Shown one piece after another: positions 25,416 through 34,845 of a stretch of DNA of 64,000 nt. Under the pieces are notes generated by a model. The model had not been told where the DNA came from. It worked only from the letters and a program-made list of their open reading frames with translations, and did no database searches. The translations under genes were made by a program, and so were the position numbers. Every line of letters begins with the position of its first letter. Position 1 is the first letter of the stretch. Origin of the DNA: Hyphomicrobiales bacterium (GTDB lineage: Bacteria; Pseudomonadota; Alphaproteobacteria; Rhizobiales; Beijerinckiaceae). Location of the stretch: contig CAKNFJ010000002.1 of NCBI GenBank assembly GCA_930633495.1, positions 1-64,000 on the forward strand, in the 5' to 3' direction.

Positions 25416-25860
25416 GCTGCCTCGCTGGGCGAGGTCTGACCTGTTCAGTTGGTGCGAGGAGATGGAAATCGATTCTCCAGACCTCGCATCGGCAATCCTT
25501 CATGTCTCTCTTCCGACGCTGGCGAACTGGAGGCGTGATCCTGCGGGCGAAGTCCCTCCTCGCGTCGTCGCCTGCGCTTTTGGTTACGAGGCCTGGCGCG
25601 GCGCCGGACTTGGCGAGCGTGTCAACTTTGCTGAGCCGACTCGACCTTGGTTTGATTCCTGGCTCGCAAGGAATGGAATCGACGGATACGGCCGCTTCGC
25701 CAAGGAAATGGGCTATCCGCGGCAAAGAGCCGGTGACTGGTTCCACGATGGGCGCCATCCAGAATGGCTCGTTCAGGCCTGTTTGGGGCTTGAAGCCTTG
25801 CGCCTGGACCTCATCCCCGGAAATTCAAGGACTGCACGGGTAGTTCTTGCGAAAGTTTGA
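25378..25860 (+). CDS. putative HTH protein upstream of pilus operon
   Basis: This is a 160-residue protein. Residues 36-52 (SAILHVSLPTLANWRRDP) look like a helix-turn-helix, and EVPPRVVACAFGYEAWRG and KEMGYPRQRAGDWFHDGRHP follow, the last being a second possible helix-turn-helix. It lies just before pilL, separated by AAGGATCG/CGATCCT (25860-25881) and CAATCCT (25895-25901), so it could regulate the pilus operon. That is inferred from position. Confidence 0.6.
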   Translation: MTSSQILRAARAELPRWARSDLFSWCEEMEIDSPDLASAILHVSLPTLANWRRDPAGEVPPRVVACAFGYEAWRGAGLGERVNFAEPTRPWFDSWLARNGIDGYGRFAKEMGYPRQRAGDWFHDGRHPEWLVQACLGLEALRLDLIPGNSRTARVVLAKV

Positions 25861-25939
25861 AGGATCGCCTTGACCGATCCTGTGGCGTCTCTGACAATCC
25901 TGCAAGAACCGTTAGATTTGTGTCCTTGGGGATTCCGTA

Positions 25940-26767
25940 ATGCATCCTTCGAAGCGAACCCTGCGGCTGGCGCTCCTCGCCGGGTTTGCAGTCCTTTCCA
26001 TCCCTGCTGTCGCGCAGGAAGCCGGCTTCGGGAAAGACATCCCGATCGGCGCTGCCGCGCGCCAGATTGTGCCGGAGGGGTTCAAGGTCGAGATCGCGGA
26101 CGGCGTCGACGCCGGAGCAAAAGCTACCTGGAGCGGAGGCGGCTGGCGCCAGTCGCTGGCCGCTGCGGCTCGTTCGGCTGGCTACGCCGCTGTCATCTCG
26201 GGCGAGACGGTTCGGATCGTCAAATCGGCCAAGCCGGTTGCGACGCCTGCCACTGAGGCCGCGGAGCCTTCCGAGGAGCCGAAGCGCATTCGTCGCGCGA
26301 CCTCGGCCCGTCAGACGGAACGTCATGTCGAGCGCCGCGCTCCGCGCCACGCTCGCGTGACCGAGACGATCATCGAGCGCGAGTCGGTCGAGACAGTCTC
26401 TTCGTCCGGCTTCGTCATCGTGTCGGCGAAGCCCGATCGGGGGCCCGAGCGAGACGGATGGAAGAAATACGAGAGCAAGTCCTCGGGTCCGGCGCCTGTC
26501 GCTGCCTCCTTCGTTGTGCGCGAGGGTCAGAATCTGCGGGCGGTCCTTGAGGATTGGTCCGGCCGTTCCGGGTGGAAGCTCGTCTGGAACAGCGAATACA
26601 GCTACGCGCTGAACTCCAGTGCCCAGTTCAAGGGCACGTTCCATGAAGCAGCGCACGAGCTGTTGCGCTCCATGGCCCATGTCCGTCCCCAGGTCACCGC
26701 AACCTTCTTCGCCGGCAACAAGACGCTCGTGGTCGGCAATGAGCTGGCCGACGCGGCTGGCCAGTGA
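25940..26767 (+). CDS. pilL: type IVB pilus protein PilL/TcpQ-like
   Basis: This is a 275-residue periplasmic protein. It has a signal peptide (ALLAGFAVLSIPAVAQ) and a low-complexity basic linker. The C-terminal TcpQ-type domain (about 185-265) includes VVREGQNLRAVLEDWSGRSG and WKLVWNSEYSYALNSS. In TCP and R64-type systems TcpQ/PilL helps place and stabilise the outer-membrane secretin. It is the first gene of the pilus operon and is followed directly by the secretin gene. Confidence 0.85.
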   Translation: MHPSKRTLRLALLAGFAVLSIPAVAQEAGFGKDIPIGAAARQIVPEGFKVEIADGVDAGAKATWSGGGWRQSLAAAARSAGYAAVISGETVRIVKSAKPVATPATEAAEPSEEPKRIRRATSARQTERHVERRAPRHARVTETIIERESVETVSSSGFVIVSAKPDRGPERDGWKKYESKSSGPAPVAASFVVREGQNLRAVLEDWSGRSGWKLVWNSEYSYALNSSAQFKGTFHEAAHELLRSMAHVRPQVTATFFAGNKTLVVGNELADAAGQ

Positions 26768-26787
26768 AACGCCACACGGAGCATCCG

Positions 26788-28575
26788 ATGCGTCCCAACA
26801 TCTTTTCCCGCTCGCTCCTCCTGGCGTTGAGCTTCTCGACCGCTCTGGCAGGCTGCGCCTCGACTGAGACCGCTGTTCAGACCAAGAATGCGCGTGACAC
26901 GGCCGAGCGCCTGAACGCCGTTGCGCCCCAGCCGATGGCGGCTCGGGATGTTTCGGCTGTTCGGTCCACCGACCAGGTCTATGTCGGCGCTACTGCCAAG
27001 CTGAACGATCATGGCGATCCTCTCCCGGGCAAGTGGGAGAGCGGGAGCGTCACCCTCGGCAAGGCTCGTCTCGTCTCCTTCCAGGAGGTCGCTGCCATCG
27101 TGACCGAGCAGACCGGTATTCCGGTCGCTGTCGCGTCGGTCGGTCCTCGCGGCGGTGGTGGCGGTGTCTCCGCAGCGCCGGCGATCGGCGCCGGCGTGTC
27201 GGCTGCTCCGCGCGATTCCCTTGGCGCGGCCACCGCAGCAATCGCTGGCTCGGGTGCCCCGGCTCTTCAGTTCGCGGCGCTGGAATCCCCGTCGGGCGAT
27301 CTCGGCGTCAGCGGCCGCATGCGCCTCTCCTACACCGGACGTCTGAGCGGTCTGCTCGATCTCATTGCGACGAACTTCAACGTCAACTGGGAATACAAGG
27401 CGGGACGGATCGTCTTCAGCCGCTACATGACTCGCGTCTTCGAGGTCCCGGGTCTGCCGATCGCCACCAAGCTCGCCTTCAACATGAAGGCCGGCAGCCA
27501 GGTTTCTGGCGGCGGCAGCGGCCAGGGCGTCGGCACGACGTCCACCGGTGGCACGGATCAGTCCGCCGAGACGACGTCCTCCTTCGAGGTCTGGAAGGAG
27601 ATCAGCGAGAACCTGACGGCGATGGTTGGAGGCGACGGCCAGATCCAGGTCGCCTCTGGCCAGGGCACCGTTACCGTGGTGGCGACCCCGTCGACCATGA
27701 AGCGCGTCACCGACTATCTGCGTAGCGTCAATCAGGTGCTTTCGCGCCAGGTTGCGATGAGCGTGAAGGTCTACTCGGTTCAGCTGAAGGATGGCGACAA
27801 CTACGGAGCCGACATCAACCTGCTGTTCCAGAACGCGGGCAAGTACGGTCTCCGCTTCGCCACGACTGGCTCTCTGCCGGCTCCGGTTACCGCGATCGGT
27901 CAGGTCCCCGTGCCTGGCGCCGGGCAGAACCAGGGCCTCGGTTGGGCGATTCTGGATCCTTCTCTGAATACCCAGGGCTCCGGCCTCGTTCAGGCGCTGT
28001 CCACCCGTGGTGACGTCTCCGTCGTGACCTCGGCCTCGGTGACCACCATCAACGGCCAGCCTGTGCCGTTCCAGGTGTCGAACACCCGCGGCTATCTCGC
28101 CCAGGTCGCTGTCACGCAGTCCTCGGGCTCGGGCTCGGGCGCCTCGACCGCGCTGACGCCTGGCTCGGTGACGACCGGCTTCAATCTGCATCTCGTGCCG
28201 AAGATCCAGAAGGACGGCACCATTCTGATGCAGTACGCGATGAACATCAGCGAACTCGTCGGCAGCCAGAACGGCTTCGAGACGTTCTCGTCGAACGGCA
28301 GCACGATCCAGCTGCCGAACGTGAACCAGCGCAACTTCATCCAGCAGGCCATGCTGCCGAACAATGCGACCCTCGTGCTCGCAGGCTTCGAGCAGGTGCG
28401 GTCGTCGTCGCAGAACAGCGGCACCGGCCATTCGGCGCTGTGGCCGCTCGGCGGTCAGTCGGTGAAGACGCTCAACCGCGAGATTCTCGTGATCGCGATC
28501 ACGCCCACGATTCTTGAAGTGGGCGCAGCCTCCAACCTCGCCACGGTCCCTGCGCAGCCGGTGGTCAACCGCTGA
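26788..28575 (+). CDS. pilN: type IVB pilus secretin lipoprotein PilN
   Basis: This is a 595-residue outer-membrane secretin of the R64 PilN / BfpB type, through which the pilus exits. A lipobox (FSTALAGC, Cys23) marks a lipoprotein. The N-domain includes GRLSGLLDLIATNFNVNWEY, and the C-terminal secretin core includes VTTINGQPVPFQVSN and GFNLHLVPKIQKDGTILMQY. ATG 26788 is preferred to GTG 26764 because CGGAG lies upstream and the lipoprotein signal then has normal length. Gly/Ser-rich loops (about residues 240-265) may be exposed gates. Confidence 0.9.
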   Translation: MRPNIFSRSLLLALSFSTALAGCASTETAVQTKNARDTAERLNAVAPQPMAARDVSAVRSTDQVYVGATAKLNDHGDPLPGKWESGSVTLGKARLVSFQEVAAIVTEQTGIPVAVASVGPRGGGGGVSAAPAIGAGVSAAPRDSLGAATAAIAGSGAPALQFAALESPSGDLGVSGRMRLSYTGRLSGLLDLIATNFNVNWEYKAGRIVFSRYMTRVFEVPGLPIATKLAFNMKAGSQVSGGGSGQGVGTTSTGGTDQSAETTSSFEVWKEISENLTAMVGGDGQIQVASGQGTVTVVATPSTMKRVTDYLRSVNQVLSRQVAMSVKVYSVQLKDGDNYGADINLLFQNAGKYGLRFATTGSLPAPVTAIGQVPVPGAGQNQGLGWAILDPSLNTQGSGLVQALSTRGDVSVVTSASVTTINGQPVPFQVSNTRGYLAQVAVTQSSGSGSGASTALTPGSVTTGFNLHLVPKIQKDGTILMQYAMNISELVGSQNGFETFSSNGSTIQLPNVNQRNFIQQAMLPNNATLVLAGFEQVRSSSQNSGTGHSALWPLGGQSVKTLNREILVIAITPTILEVGAASNLATVPAQPVVNR

Positions 28576-28605
28576 GTTTGGGATCGGGCATGGGGATGAC
28601 GAAGC

Positions 28606-29901
28606 ATGGCCAGTGAAGATCAGGTCCATGTTCTGAAGCTTGCCGGCCGCACCTATGCGGTTGGCCTGCTCTGGAACGAAGCCGACGACGTCCAGAAGGT
28701 CGCCGAGGCCGCGCGCGCGCATGCCGCACGGCTGGAGGACCAGGACCTGTTCTGCGTCCGCGCTGGCGTTGCTCAGTACGGTCTCGGGTCGCGGGCCCTT
28801 GGCCACTCCAAGGGGCAAGCTTCACTTGCCGCTCACATGGCGGATTCTCGCCAGGGAAGCTGGCTCGGTCTCTTCGAGGTCGATGGCGGCTACTATCTGC
28901 TCGCAGTTCGCGACGGCGAGATCCTCTCCGAGACCGACCAAGTCTATGGCGACGAGCTCGATGCCAAGGGCAAGTTCGAAGAGCTCCTCGGTCATTCCGA
29001 GTGGGGCGAAACGTTCTCGCCTGCCTCTCTCAGCTTCGAGGGCGCGCAGGACGTCGAGATCAGCTCCTTCCTGACCGGCTCGCGTCCGCCGACGCTTCAG
29101 GACACGAGCAAGGTCGGCTCGGCCCTGAAATGGATCCTCGTGATCGGTGCCGGCGCTCTGCTGATCGCCGGCGGCCTGATCTACATGAAGATCCAGGACG
29201 ACTTCGCCTACCAGGAGCAGCTTCGCCGCCTCGAGGAACAGGCGAAGGCGAACCTTCCCGGCCGAAACAAGGTCGAGGAAGTCCAGGTCCCGCCGATGCC
29301 GTGGGAAGGCCGCTTCACAGCCGCCACGTACGTCCCGGCTTGCTCGGTCTCGATGAAGAAGGCCGTCCTCTCCATCCCGGGGTGGAAGCCGAAGTCGATC
29401 AGCTGCGTCGGAACCGGCAACTCGGTCCTGCTGTCGATCGAGCGACAGGCGGCGCTGGGCAGCGGCGGCGGCACCATCAACTGGGTTCGTTGGGCTCTCG
29501 ACCGCGCCGGCATGAAGGCGGCCAGCGCATCCCCCACGGGCGATAACGGTGTCGACGTGAGCTGGACGATGGAAGGCCAGCTCGAAACCTCGAAGCCCGC
29601 TCTCGATGCGCCGCGCCTCGCGGATGCGCGTCGCTATCTTCAGTCCTGGCTGGAGGAGACGTTCACCCAGATCCGCTGGTCGAACGGCGATCGCAACGAG
29701 TTCTTCGAATCCATCAAGTTCCGGTTCGAGACCCCCTACGATCCTTCTCGCTTTTCCACGATCCTTGGAAAGGTTGATGGATTGACCATCGATTCGATCA
29801 CCCTCGACCTCGGGCGTCTTCGCTACGTGGTCGAAGGCGCAATCCATGAACAGAAACCGCTTCCGGCAGGCAAGGTCGCCGCCAATCGGCCGAAGCAGTA
29901 A
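28606..29901 (+). CDS. pilO: type IVB pilus accessory protein PilO
   Basis: This 431-residue protein has a cytoplasmic N-terminal half (residues 1-170), one transmembrane helix (about 176-197, WILVIGAGALLIAGGLIYM) and a periplasmic C-terminal half. That is the bitopic layout of R64 PilO and Bfp accessory proteins, which join the secretin to the inner-membrane platform. Its place between pilN and pilP matches R64 order. Confidence 0.85.
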   Translation: MASEDQVHVLKLAGRTYAVGLLWNEADDVQKVAEAARAHAARLEDQDLFCVRAGVAQYGLGSRALGHSKGQASLAAHMADSRQGSWLGLFEVDGGYYLLAVRDGEILSETDQVYGDELDAKGKFEELLGHSEWGETFSPASLSFEGAQDVEISSFLTGSRPPTLQDTSKVGSALKWILVIGAGALLIAGGLIYMKIQDDFAYQEQLRRLEEQAKANLPGRNKVEEVQVPPMPWEGRFTAATYVPACSVSMKKAVLSIPGWKPKSISCVGTGNSVLLSIERQAALGSGGGTINWVRWALDRAGMKAASASPTGDNGVDVSWTMEGQLETSKPALDAPRLADARRYLQSWLEETFTQIRWSNGDRNEFFESIKFRFETPYDPSRFSTILGKVDGLTIDSITLDLGRLRYVVEGAIHEQKPLPAGKVAANRPKQ

Positions 29902-29912
29902 GGAGCCCCGCC

Positions 29913-30830
29913 GTGCTTAAGCGTTCGCTGATCACCTTCGCCCTGCTGGGTTCTGTCGCCCTCCCGGCGGTCGCCCAGCAGTCCCTGCCGCCCCTGCCCT
30001 CCGGCGGCATGCCCAGCGCCCCCATCGTGGTTTCGCCAGGCCCGGGTCAGGCCCCCATCGGCCTGGTCCCGCTCGCCGAAGCGGATGCCAAGGTGCCCGG
30101 TGCGCCGGCACCGATCGTTCCGCAGCCGGATGGCGGCTTCAACGTTCAGCCTCCCCAGGCCGGCGCGGAAGATCCTGCCAAGCGCATGAACCTGCGCGGC
30201 GCGACCGACTATGCCGAGCGCATGCAGAATGACGCGCGCGAGCGTCTGCAGGGCCTGACGGTGCGTGATGGCGCGCCCAATGCGCAGGTTGCGCCCGGCC
30301 AGGGGCCCCTCGGCACTGCGCCGATTGCCAGCGCCTCCGATCTCGAAGCGCTCACCGGCATTCAGCGGAACATCAGCCTCCTCGAAGCGCAGGTGAAGGA
30401 AGCCGAGCTCGCGGTGAAGCTGTGGGGTACGCTCTACAACAACGCCTCGGTCAAGGAATGGCGCGAGGAGGAGAAGAAGGCGAAGGAGGCGGCCGCGAAG
30501 GCTGCTGCCCCGCCGCAGGTTCCGGGGCTTCCGGGCCAGCTCAATCCCGCCATGGGCGGGGCGCCCGCGCAGATCATCAATCCCGAGCCGGTCGTCGTCG
30601 AGGTCCGCGGTCGTACCGCGACGCTGCTGATCCCCGGCAGCGGCCAGGTGACCGTCCGCGAGGGTCAGACCCTTCCTGAAGGCCGGATCGTGAAGGTCTC
30701 GCTGTCGGGTGTCGAAATCCAGCGCCCGACGGGCCGTTCCGTTCTCGGCTGGGGTACCAGCTTCCCCCTCACTCCTCAGGCAGCTCCCCCGCTCGTCGGA
30801 AACGGCTTCGCCTCTCCGATGGGTCGCTGA
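29913..30830 (+). CDS. pilP: type IVB pilus biogenesis protein PilP
   Basis: This is a 305-residue exported protein with a signal peptide (LITFALLGSVALPAVAQ), a long Pro/Gly/Ala-rich linker, a helical segment (LEALTGIQRNISLLEAQVKE), and a C-terminal beta domain (VEVRGRTATLLIPGSG ... TVREGQTLPEGRIVKV) typical of PilP. In the family it bridges inner-membrane and secretin parts. GTG 29913 follows AAGGAG. Confidence 0.85.
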   Translation: MLKRSLITFALLGSVALPAVAQQSLPPLPSGGMPSAPIVVSPGPGQAPIGLVPLAEADAKVPGAPAPIVPQPDGGFNVQPPQAGAEDPAKRMNLRGATDYAERMQNDARERLQGLTVRDGAPNAQVAPGQGPLGTAPIASASDLEALTGIQRNISLLEAQVKEAELAVKLWGTLYNNASVKEWREEEKKAKEAAAKAAAPPQVPGLPGQLNPAMGGAPAQIINPEPVVVEVRGRTATLLIPGSGQVTVREGQTLPEGRIVKVSLSGVEIQRPTGRSVLGWGTSFPLTPQAAPPLVGNGFASPMGR

Positions 30831-30845
30831 CAAGGCCGGATTTTC

Positions 30846-32741
30846 ATGGGCGCGCTAGCCGACAAGATCGCATCCTTCCTGGGTCTGGGCGGTAGCCCGA
30901 AGGCTCCGGCGAAGCGCGCCTCCGGCAAGGCCAACAGCCGGCCGGCGAACAGGCCGGCGGCTGCGGCTGCGCCTGTCGTCGCGAAGCCGGTCGCGCCTGC
31001 CTTTGGTGAAGACGATGCGGATGTGACACCGATCCGGGCGCCTGGCATTGCTCGCCGGCCCGGGACTGGGGCTCCGGCCGTCAAGTCGGGATCCAACCTT
31101 CCGAGCCCGGTGACTTTGAGCGGTCTGCCCGCGCGCGCGGCCAGCGACAAGGAAGTCGAGGAGCTGCAGAAGTTCAGCGGCGACGTCGTGACGGGCGCCG
31201 AGGGCCAATTCAAGCTCACCGAGCGTCAGATCCAGATCTGCGCGGCCCTGTCGGACGGGACGCTGCTCATCGCGGAATCCGCCAAGGGTTCATCGCCTGC
31301 GTCGTCGGCTCGGGCGCTGCTCGACCGGGAAGGCTACAAGATCAAGCATATTCTGCTTGTGCCGATGGAGGTCATCCGGTCGGTCTACGAGACCTATCAC
31401 AAGCGTGTCGGCTATGTGAGCTCGCAGGTCGATATCCAGGCGATGCAGCGTGTGGTTCTCGACCTGATCAGGACCGCGGCCCAGGCCAATTGCTCTGACA
31501 TCCACGTCGATGTGGGTCGCCACGAAGCGAACATCCGTGTTCGGTCGGACGGCGTCATGACGAAGCTGCGCGAGCTGCCCTCAGGCATCGCGCAGGAAAT
31601 GCTCATGGCCGCCTTCCACATGGCCGACGCATCGGACGCGACTTACAAGCAGTACGACGGCCAGGACGCCCGTATCACCTCGCTGAAGACCACGCTGCCG
31701 GAAGGCGTCCAGGCCATCCGCCTGCGCTACAACCCCCTGCCCGACGGTGGCCGCCACTGCGTGATGCGGTTGCTTTACGCGGATCGACGCAAGTCGGCTG
31801 GCGATGTCGACGTGCTCGGTTACGCCGAGCATCATGTCCGGCAGATCCGGGAGATGCGCTCGCGCCCCTATGGGATCAACATCATCTCGGGCCCGACCGG
31901 CTCGGGCAAGTCCACCACACTGCAGACCTCGCTCCAGTCGACGATCCGGGAGAAGCATGGCGAGGTGAACGTGCTCACGGTCGAGGATCCGCCGGAATAC
32001 GAAATCCGTGGCGCGATCCAGCTTCCTGTGACCAATGCGACGTCGGCCGACGATCGCAACGAGGCCTTCCGCCTCGCGATTACCGGCGCCCTGCGCTCCG
32101 ACCCGGACATCCTCATGATCGGCGAAATTCGCGACGCGGCTTCGGCTTCGCTCGCGTTCCAGGCGGCGATGACCGGTCACCAGGTCTGGGCCTCGCTCCA
32201 CGCGAACAACGGCTTGTCCGTGCTCGATCGTCTGCGCGACCTAAAGGTCGAAGAGTACAAGCTGTCCGACGCGTCTCTGGTGACGGGCCTGATCGGCCAG
32301 CGCCTGGTTCGGCGTGTGTGCCCGCACTGCGGTCTACGGACGCGAGAGGCGCTCGATCGGAAGATCACCACGGAAGCCGAAGTCGAGCTTCTCGGTCGCA
32401 TCTTCACGGCGGAGGTGGTCGATAATCGGCTGCGCTTCGCCAACCCGGACGGCTGCAGTCAGTGCCGGTCCGGCTATGCGGGTCGGTCGGTCGTGGCCGA
32501 GACGATCATCCCCGATGAGAAGTTCATGGAGTTCATCTCCCGCGGGGAGAAGGTCCTGGCTCACCAGTACTGGATCGAGAACCTCGATGGCATGACCATG
32601 CTGGAGCACGCCCTGATGAAGGTCGCGGCCGGCGAGGTCGACGCGAACGAGGTTCGCTACAAGGTCGGTGTCATCCAGAGCGCCGAGCCCGATCGGATCC
32701 AGCACTTCATCGCGCAAGAACATCTCCTTCTCGCTTCGTGA
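30846..32741 (+). CDS. pilQ: type IVB pilus assembly ATPase PilQ (GspE/PilB family)
   Basis: This 631-residue hexameric-ATPase-type protein powers pilus extension. An Ala/Pro-rich N-terminal region (about 130 residues) is followed by an N-domain (ANCSDIHVDVG) and the motor. Walker A GPTGSGKST is at 349-357, Asp-box residues lie in VEDPPEYEI, Walker B is in ILMIGEIRDA, and the His box is ASLHANN. A zinc-binding pair, CPHC and CSQC, follows, as in GspE. The name follows R64, where PilQ is the ATPase (unlike PilQ of type IVA pili, which is the secretin). PilR, encoded next, is its membrane partner. Confidence 0.92.
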   Translation: MGALADKIASFLGLGGSPKAPAKRASGKANSRPANRPAAAAAPVVAKPVAPAFGEDDADVTPIRAPGIARRPGTGAPAVKSGSNLPSPVTLSGLPARAASDKEVEELQKFSGDVVTGAEGQFKLTERQIQICAALSDGTLLIAESAKGSSPASSARALLDREGYKIKHILLVPMEVIRSVYETYHKRVGYVSSQVDIQAMQRVVLDLIRTAAQANCSDIHVDVGRHEANIRVRSDGVMTKLRELPSGIAQEMLMAAFHMADASDATYKQYDGQDARITSLKTTLPEGVQAIRLRYNPLPDGGRHCVMRLLYADRRKSAGDVDVLGYAEHHVRQIREMRSRPYGINIISGPTGSGKSTTLQTSLQSTIREKHGEVNVLTVEDPPEYEIRGAIQLPVTNATSADDRNEAFRLAITGALRSDPDILMIGEIRDAASASLAFQAAMTGHQVWASLHANNGLSVLDRLRDLKVEEYKLSDASLVTGLIGQRLVRRVCPHCGLRTREALDRKITTEAEVELLGRIFTAEVVDNRLRFANPDGCSQCRSGYAGRSVVAETIIPDEKFMEFISRGEKVLAHQYWIENLDGMTMLEHALMKVAAGEVDANEVRYKVGVIQSAEPDRIQHFIAQEHLLLAS

Positions 32742-32749
32742 GACTCTGA

Positions 32750-33820
32750 ATGACCAGTTTTCGGAACCTCGAAGAAGCCTTCATCCGGTTTCAGTTCGGG
32801 GGCAAGGATCGCCTCAGGATTTATCGCAAGCTCGCAAGGCTACAGCGCAACCGCGTCACGATGACGGAGTCGCTGAAGACGATGTGGCGACACGAGAGCA
32901 ACGAGGGCAAGAAGCCCAAGAAGCCGGCGGCGATCGCGCTCGACGCCTGGCGTCGGCGTGTCGAGAACGGCAAGTCGATCGGTGATGCCATGGAAGGCTG
33001 GGTGCCGGAGAGCGACCGGACCATCATCCGTGCCGGTGAAAAGGCCGGCTCGCTCCCCGAGGCGCTCGACGACGCGATCTTCATCCACATCGGACAGAAG
33101 CGCATTCGCACCGCGCTGATCATCGGCATCTCCTACCCTTTCGTGATCTTCTGCGCGCTGATCACACTGCTGGTGATCGTGGGGACCAACGTCATCCCCT
33201 CGTTCAGCACGATCGTGCCGCGGGAGCGGTGGACGGGTTCAGGCGCGATGCTGGCCTATATCGCCGACTTCGTTGAGGTTGGCCTGATCCCATCGCTGGT
33301 CGGACTCGTCGTGCTGACCCTCGTGATCTTGTGGTCCATGCCGCGGTGGACCGGGCGCGCGCGGGTCTATGCCGACCGTTTCCCGCCGTACGCGCTCTAT
33401 CGCCTGGTTCGAGGCTCCGGTTTCCTGCTGTCCTTCGCCACGATGGTGAAGTCTGGCATCAAGACGACGGAGGCTCTCAGGATCATGATCCGCGGCACCT
33501 CCCCCTGGATGAAGGAACGGCTCACCAAAGCTCTCGCGATTATGAACGACGGCACCAATATCGGTGACGCGCTTTATCGCAGCCGCATGGAGTTCCCCGA
33601 CCGGGAAGTCGTGCTCGACCTGCGCACCTACGCCTCGCTCGACAAGTTCGATGAGGCGCTGACGACGATCGGCCGCGAAAACCTTGAGGAGACCGTTACG
33701 CGGATCGAGCGGAGCTCCGCCGTCATGCGCAACGTCTGCATCGGCCTGCTTGCGGCCGCGTTCGGCATGATTGTCGGCGGCATCTTCTCCCTGCAGTCCC
33801 AGATCACGTCGACGTTCTGA
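32750..33820 (+). CDS. pilR: type IVB pilus inner-membrane platform protein PilR (GspF family)
   Basis: This 356-residue polytopic protein has the GspF duplication: cytoplasmic helical bundles and hydrophobic segments near 122-150 (IIGISYPFVIFCALITLLVI), 165-190 and 325-350. Conserved features are AGEKAGSLPEAL and GSGFLLSFATMVKSGI. It forms the platform that the PilQ ATPase turns to polymerise pilin. It overlaps the next gene by one base. Confidence 0.88.
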   Translation: MTSFRNLEEAFIRFQFGGKDRLRIYRKLARLQRNRVTMTESLKTMWRHESNEGKKPKKPAAIALDAWRRRVENGKSIGDAMEGWVPESDRTIIRAGEKAGSLPEALDDAIFIHIGQKRIRTALIIGISYPFVIFCALITLLVIVGTNVIPSFSTIVPRERWTGSGAMLAYIADFVEVGLIPSLVGLVVLTLVILWSMPRWTGRARVYADRFPPYALYRLVRGSGFLLSFATMVKSGIKTTEALRIMIRGTSPWMKERLTKALAIMNDGTNIGDALYRSRMEFPDREVVLDLRTYASLDKFDEALTTIGRENLEETVTRIERSSAVMRNVCIGLLAAAFGMIVGGIFSLQSQITSTF

Positions 33821-34830
33821 TGACAGCGATCGTCAACTCCCCCGACCGTCCCGACCGCCTGTGTGACCTCGACTTCACCGACATCTACATGTCGGAGGCG
33901 GGCGAGGTTTACATGCGCGGCATGACCGATGTTTCGGAGCCGCTTTATATGGTTCCGAAGAACGCCGTCGCGGATCTCGACGACGTCCATCGCCGCGTCT
34001 GCGCCATGGGTCAGCGCGAGAACGAATTCGTTCTCGACCACGACAATGTCCGCTACCGCATTACCAAGATCCAGATCGAGCATGGCGCGAGCTATCACAT
34101 TCGCCGCTCGATGTTCCCGATCCCGCGGCTCAAGCCACTCGGGCTCCCGGTCGAGGTCGTGCGCGCGCTTGCTCCGATCGGCAATCCCGGCATCGGCGGC
34201 CGCCCGCGCGGCTTCGGGCTGATCCTGATCGCCGGCACGACGGGACAGGGCAAAACCACGACGGCGTCTTCGCTGCTGCAGGAGTATCTGATCAACTACG
34301 GCGAGATCGCGATCACGATCGAGGACCCGCCGGAACTGATGCTGGAGGGTAAGCACGGCCAGTTCGGCGTCTGCTACCAGGTCAAGGTCAAGGACGGCGA
34401 TTTTGCGCCCCTCGTGCGCCAGGCCCTGCGGCAACAGCCCCGCTACATCATGCTTGGAGAGGTCCGCGATCCTTCGAGCGCGCAGGAGGTGCTGAACGCC
34501 GCGCTTTCCGGTCACGTCGTCCTGGCAACAATCCATGGCGGTTCGATCGAGGAAGCGCTGCTTCGGATGATCAATTACGTCGCGTCGCGCGTCGATCTGA
34601 ACATGGCTCGCGACATGCTGGCTGACGGTGTCGCGGCGGTTCTCCACCAGGAGATGCGCAAGATCCGCGCCTCGGACGGCCGGGTTCAACGGCGACTACT
34701 CGTCCAGTCCCTGTTCTTCGGGAAGGAGCGCGGTCTTCGCCAGAAGATCCGGACCGGCGACATCGGCATGCTCGGGACCGATATCGAGGCGCAACGCAAC
34801 CGCATGGCGAAGGGAGAGCTGCCGATCTGA
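33820..34830 (+). CDS. second pilus ATPase, PilT/DotB-like
   Basis: This is a 336-residue secretion-family ATPase without the long N-terminal domain of PilQ: Walker A GTTGQGKTT (139-147), ITIEDPPEL, Walker B YIMLGEVRDP and VLATIHGGS. Size and motifs fit a retraction ATPase of the PilT/DotB type (TcpT-like and TraJ-like proteins are relatives). In R64 the gene called pilT is a lytic transglycosylase, so the symbol is left blank. A dedicated second motor suggests a pilus that retracts. Confidence 0.85.
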   Translation: MTAIVNSPDRPDRLCDLDFTDIYMSEAGEVYMRGMTDVSEPLYMVPKNAVADLDDVHRRVCAMGQRENEFVLDHDNVRYRITKIQIEHGASYHIRRSMFPIPRLKPLGLPVEVVRALAPIGNPGIGGRPRGFGLILIAGTTGQGKTTTASSLLQEYLINYGEIAITIEDPPELMLEGKHGQFGVCYQVKVKDGDFAPLVRQALRQQPRYIMLGEVRDPSSAQEVLNAALSGHVVLATIHGGSIEEALLRMINYVASRVDLNMARDMLADGVAAVLHQEMRKIRASDGRVQRRLLVQSLFFGKERGLRQKIRTGDIGMLGTDIEAQRNRMAKGELPI

Positions 34831-34845
34831 TCGGTGCGAGCGCCC

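Noticed and set aside
26602..28818. Long minus-strand frame opposite pilN/pilO
   Set aside because: It is a GC-rich shadow frame: the plus strand encodes a recognisable secretin and PilO with signal peptide and motifs, while the minus reading is low-complexity Arg/Gly-rich.
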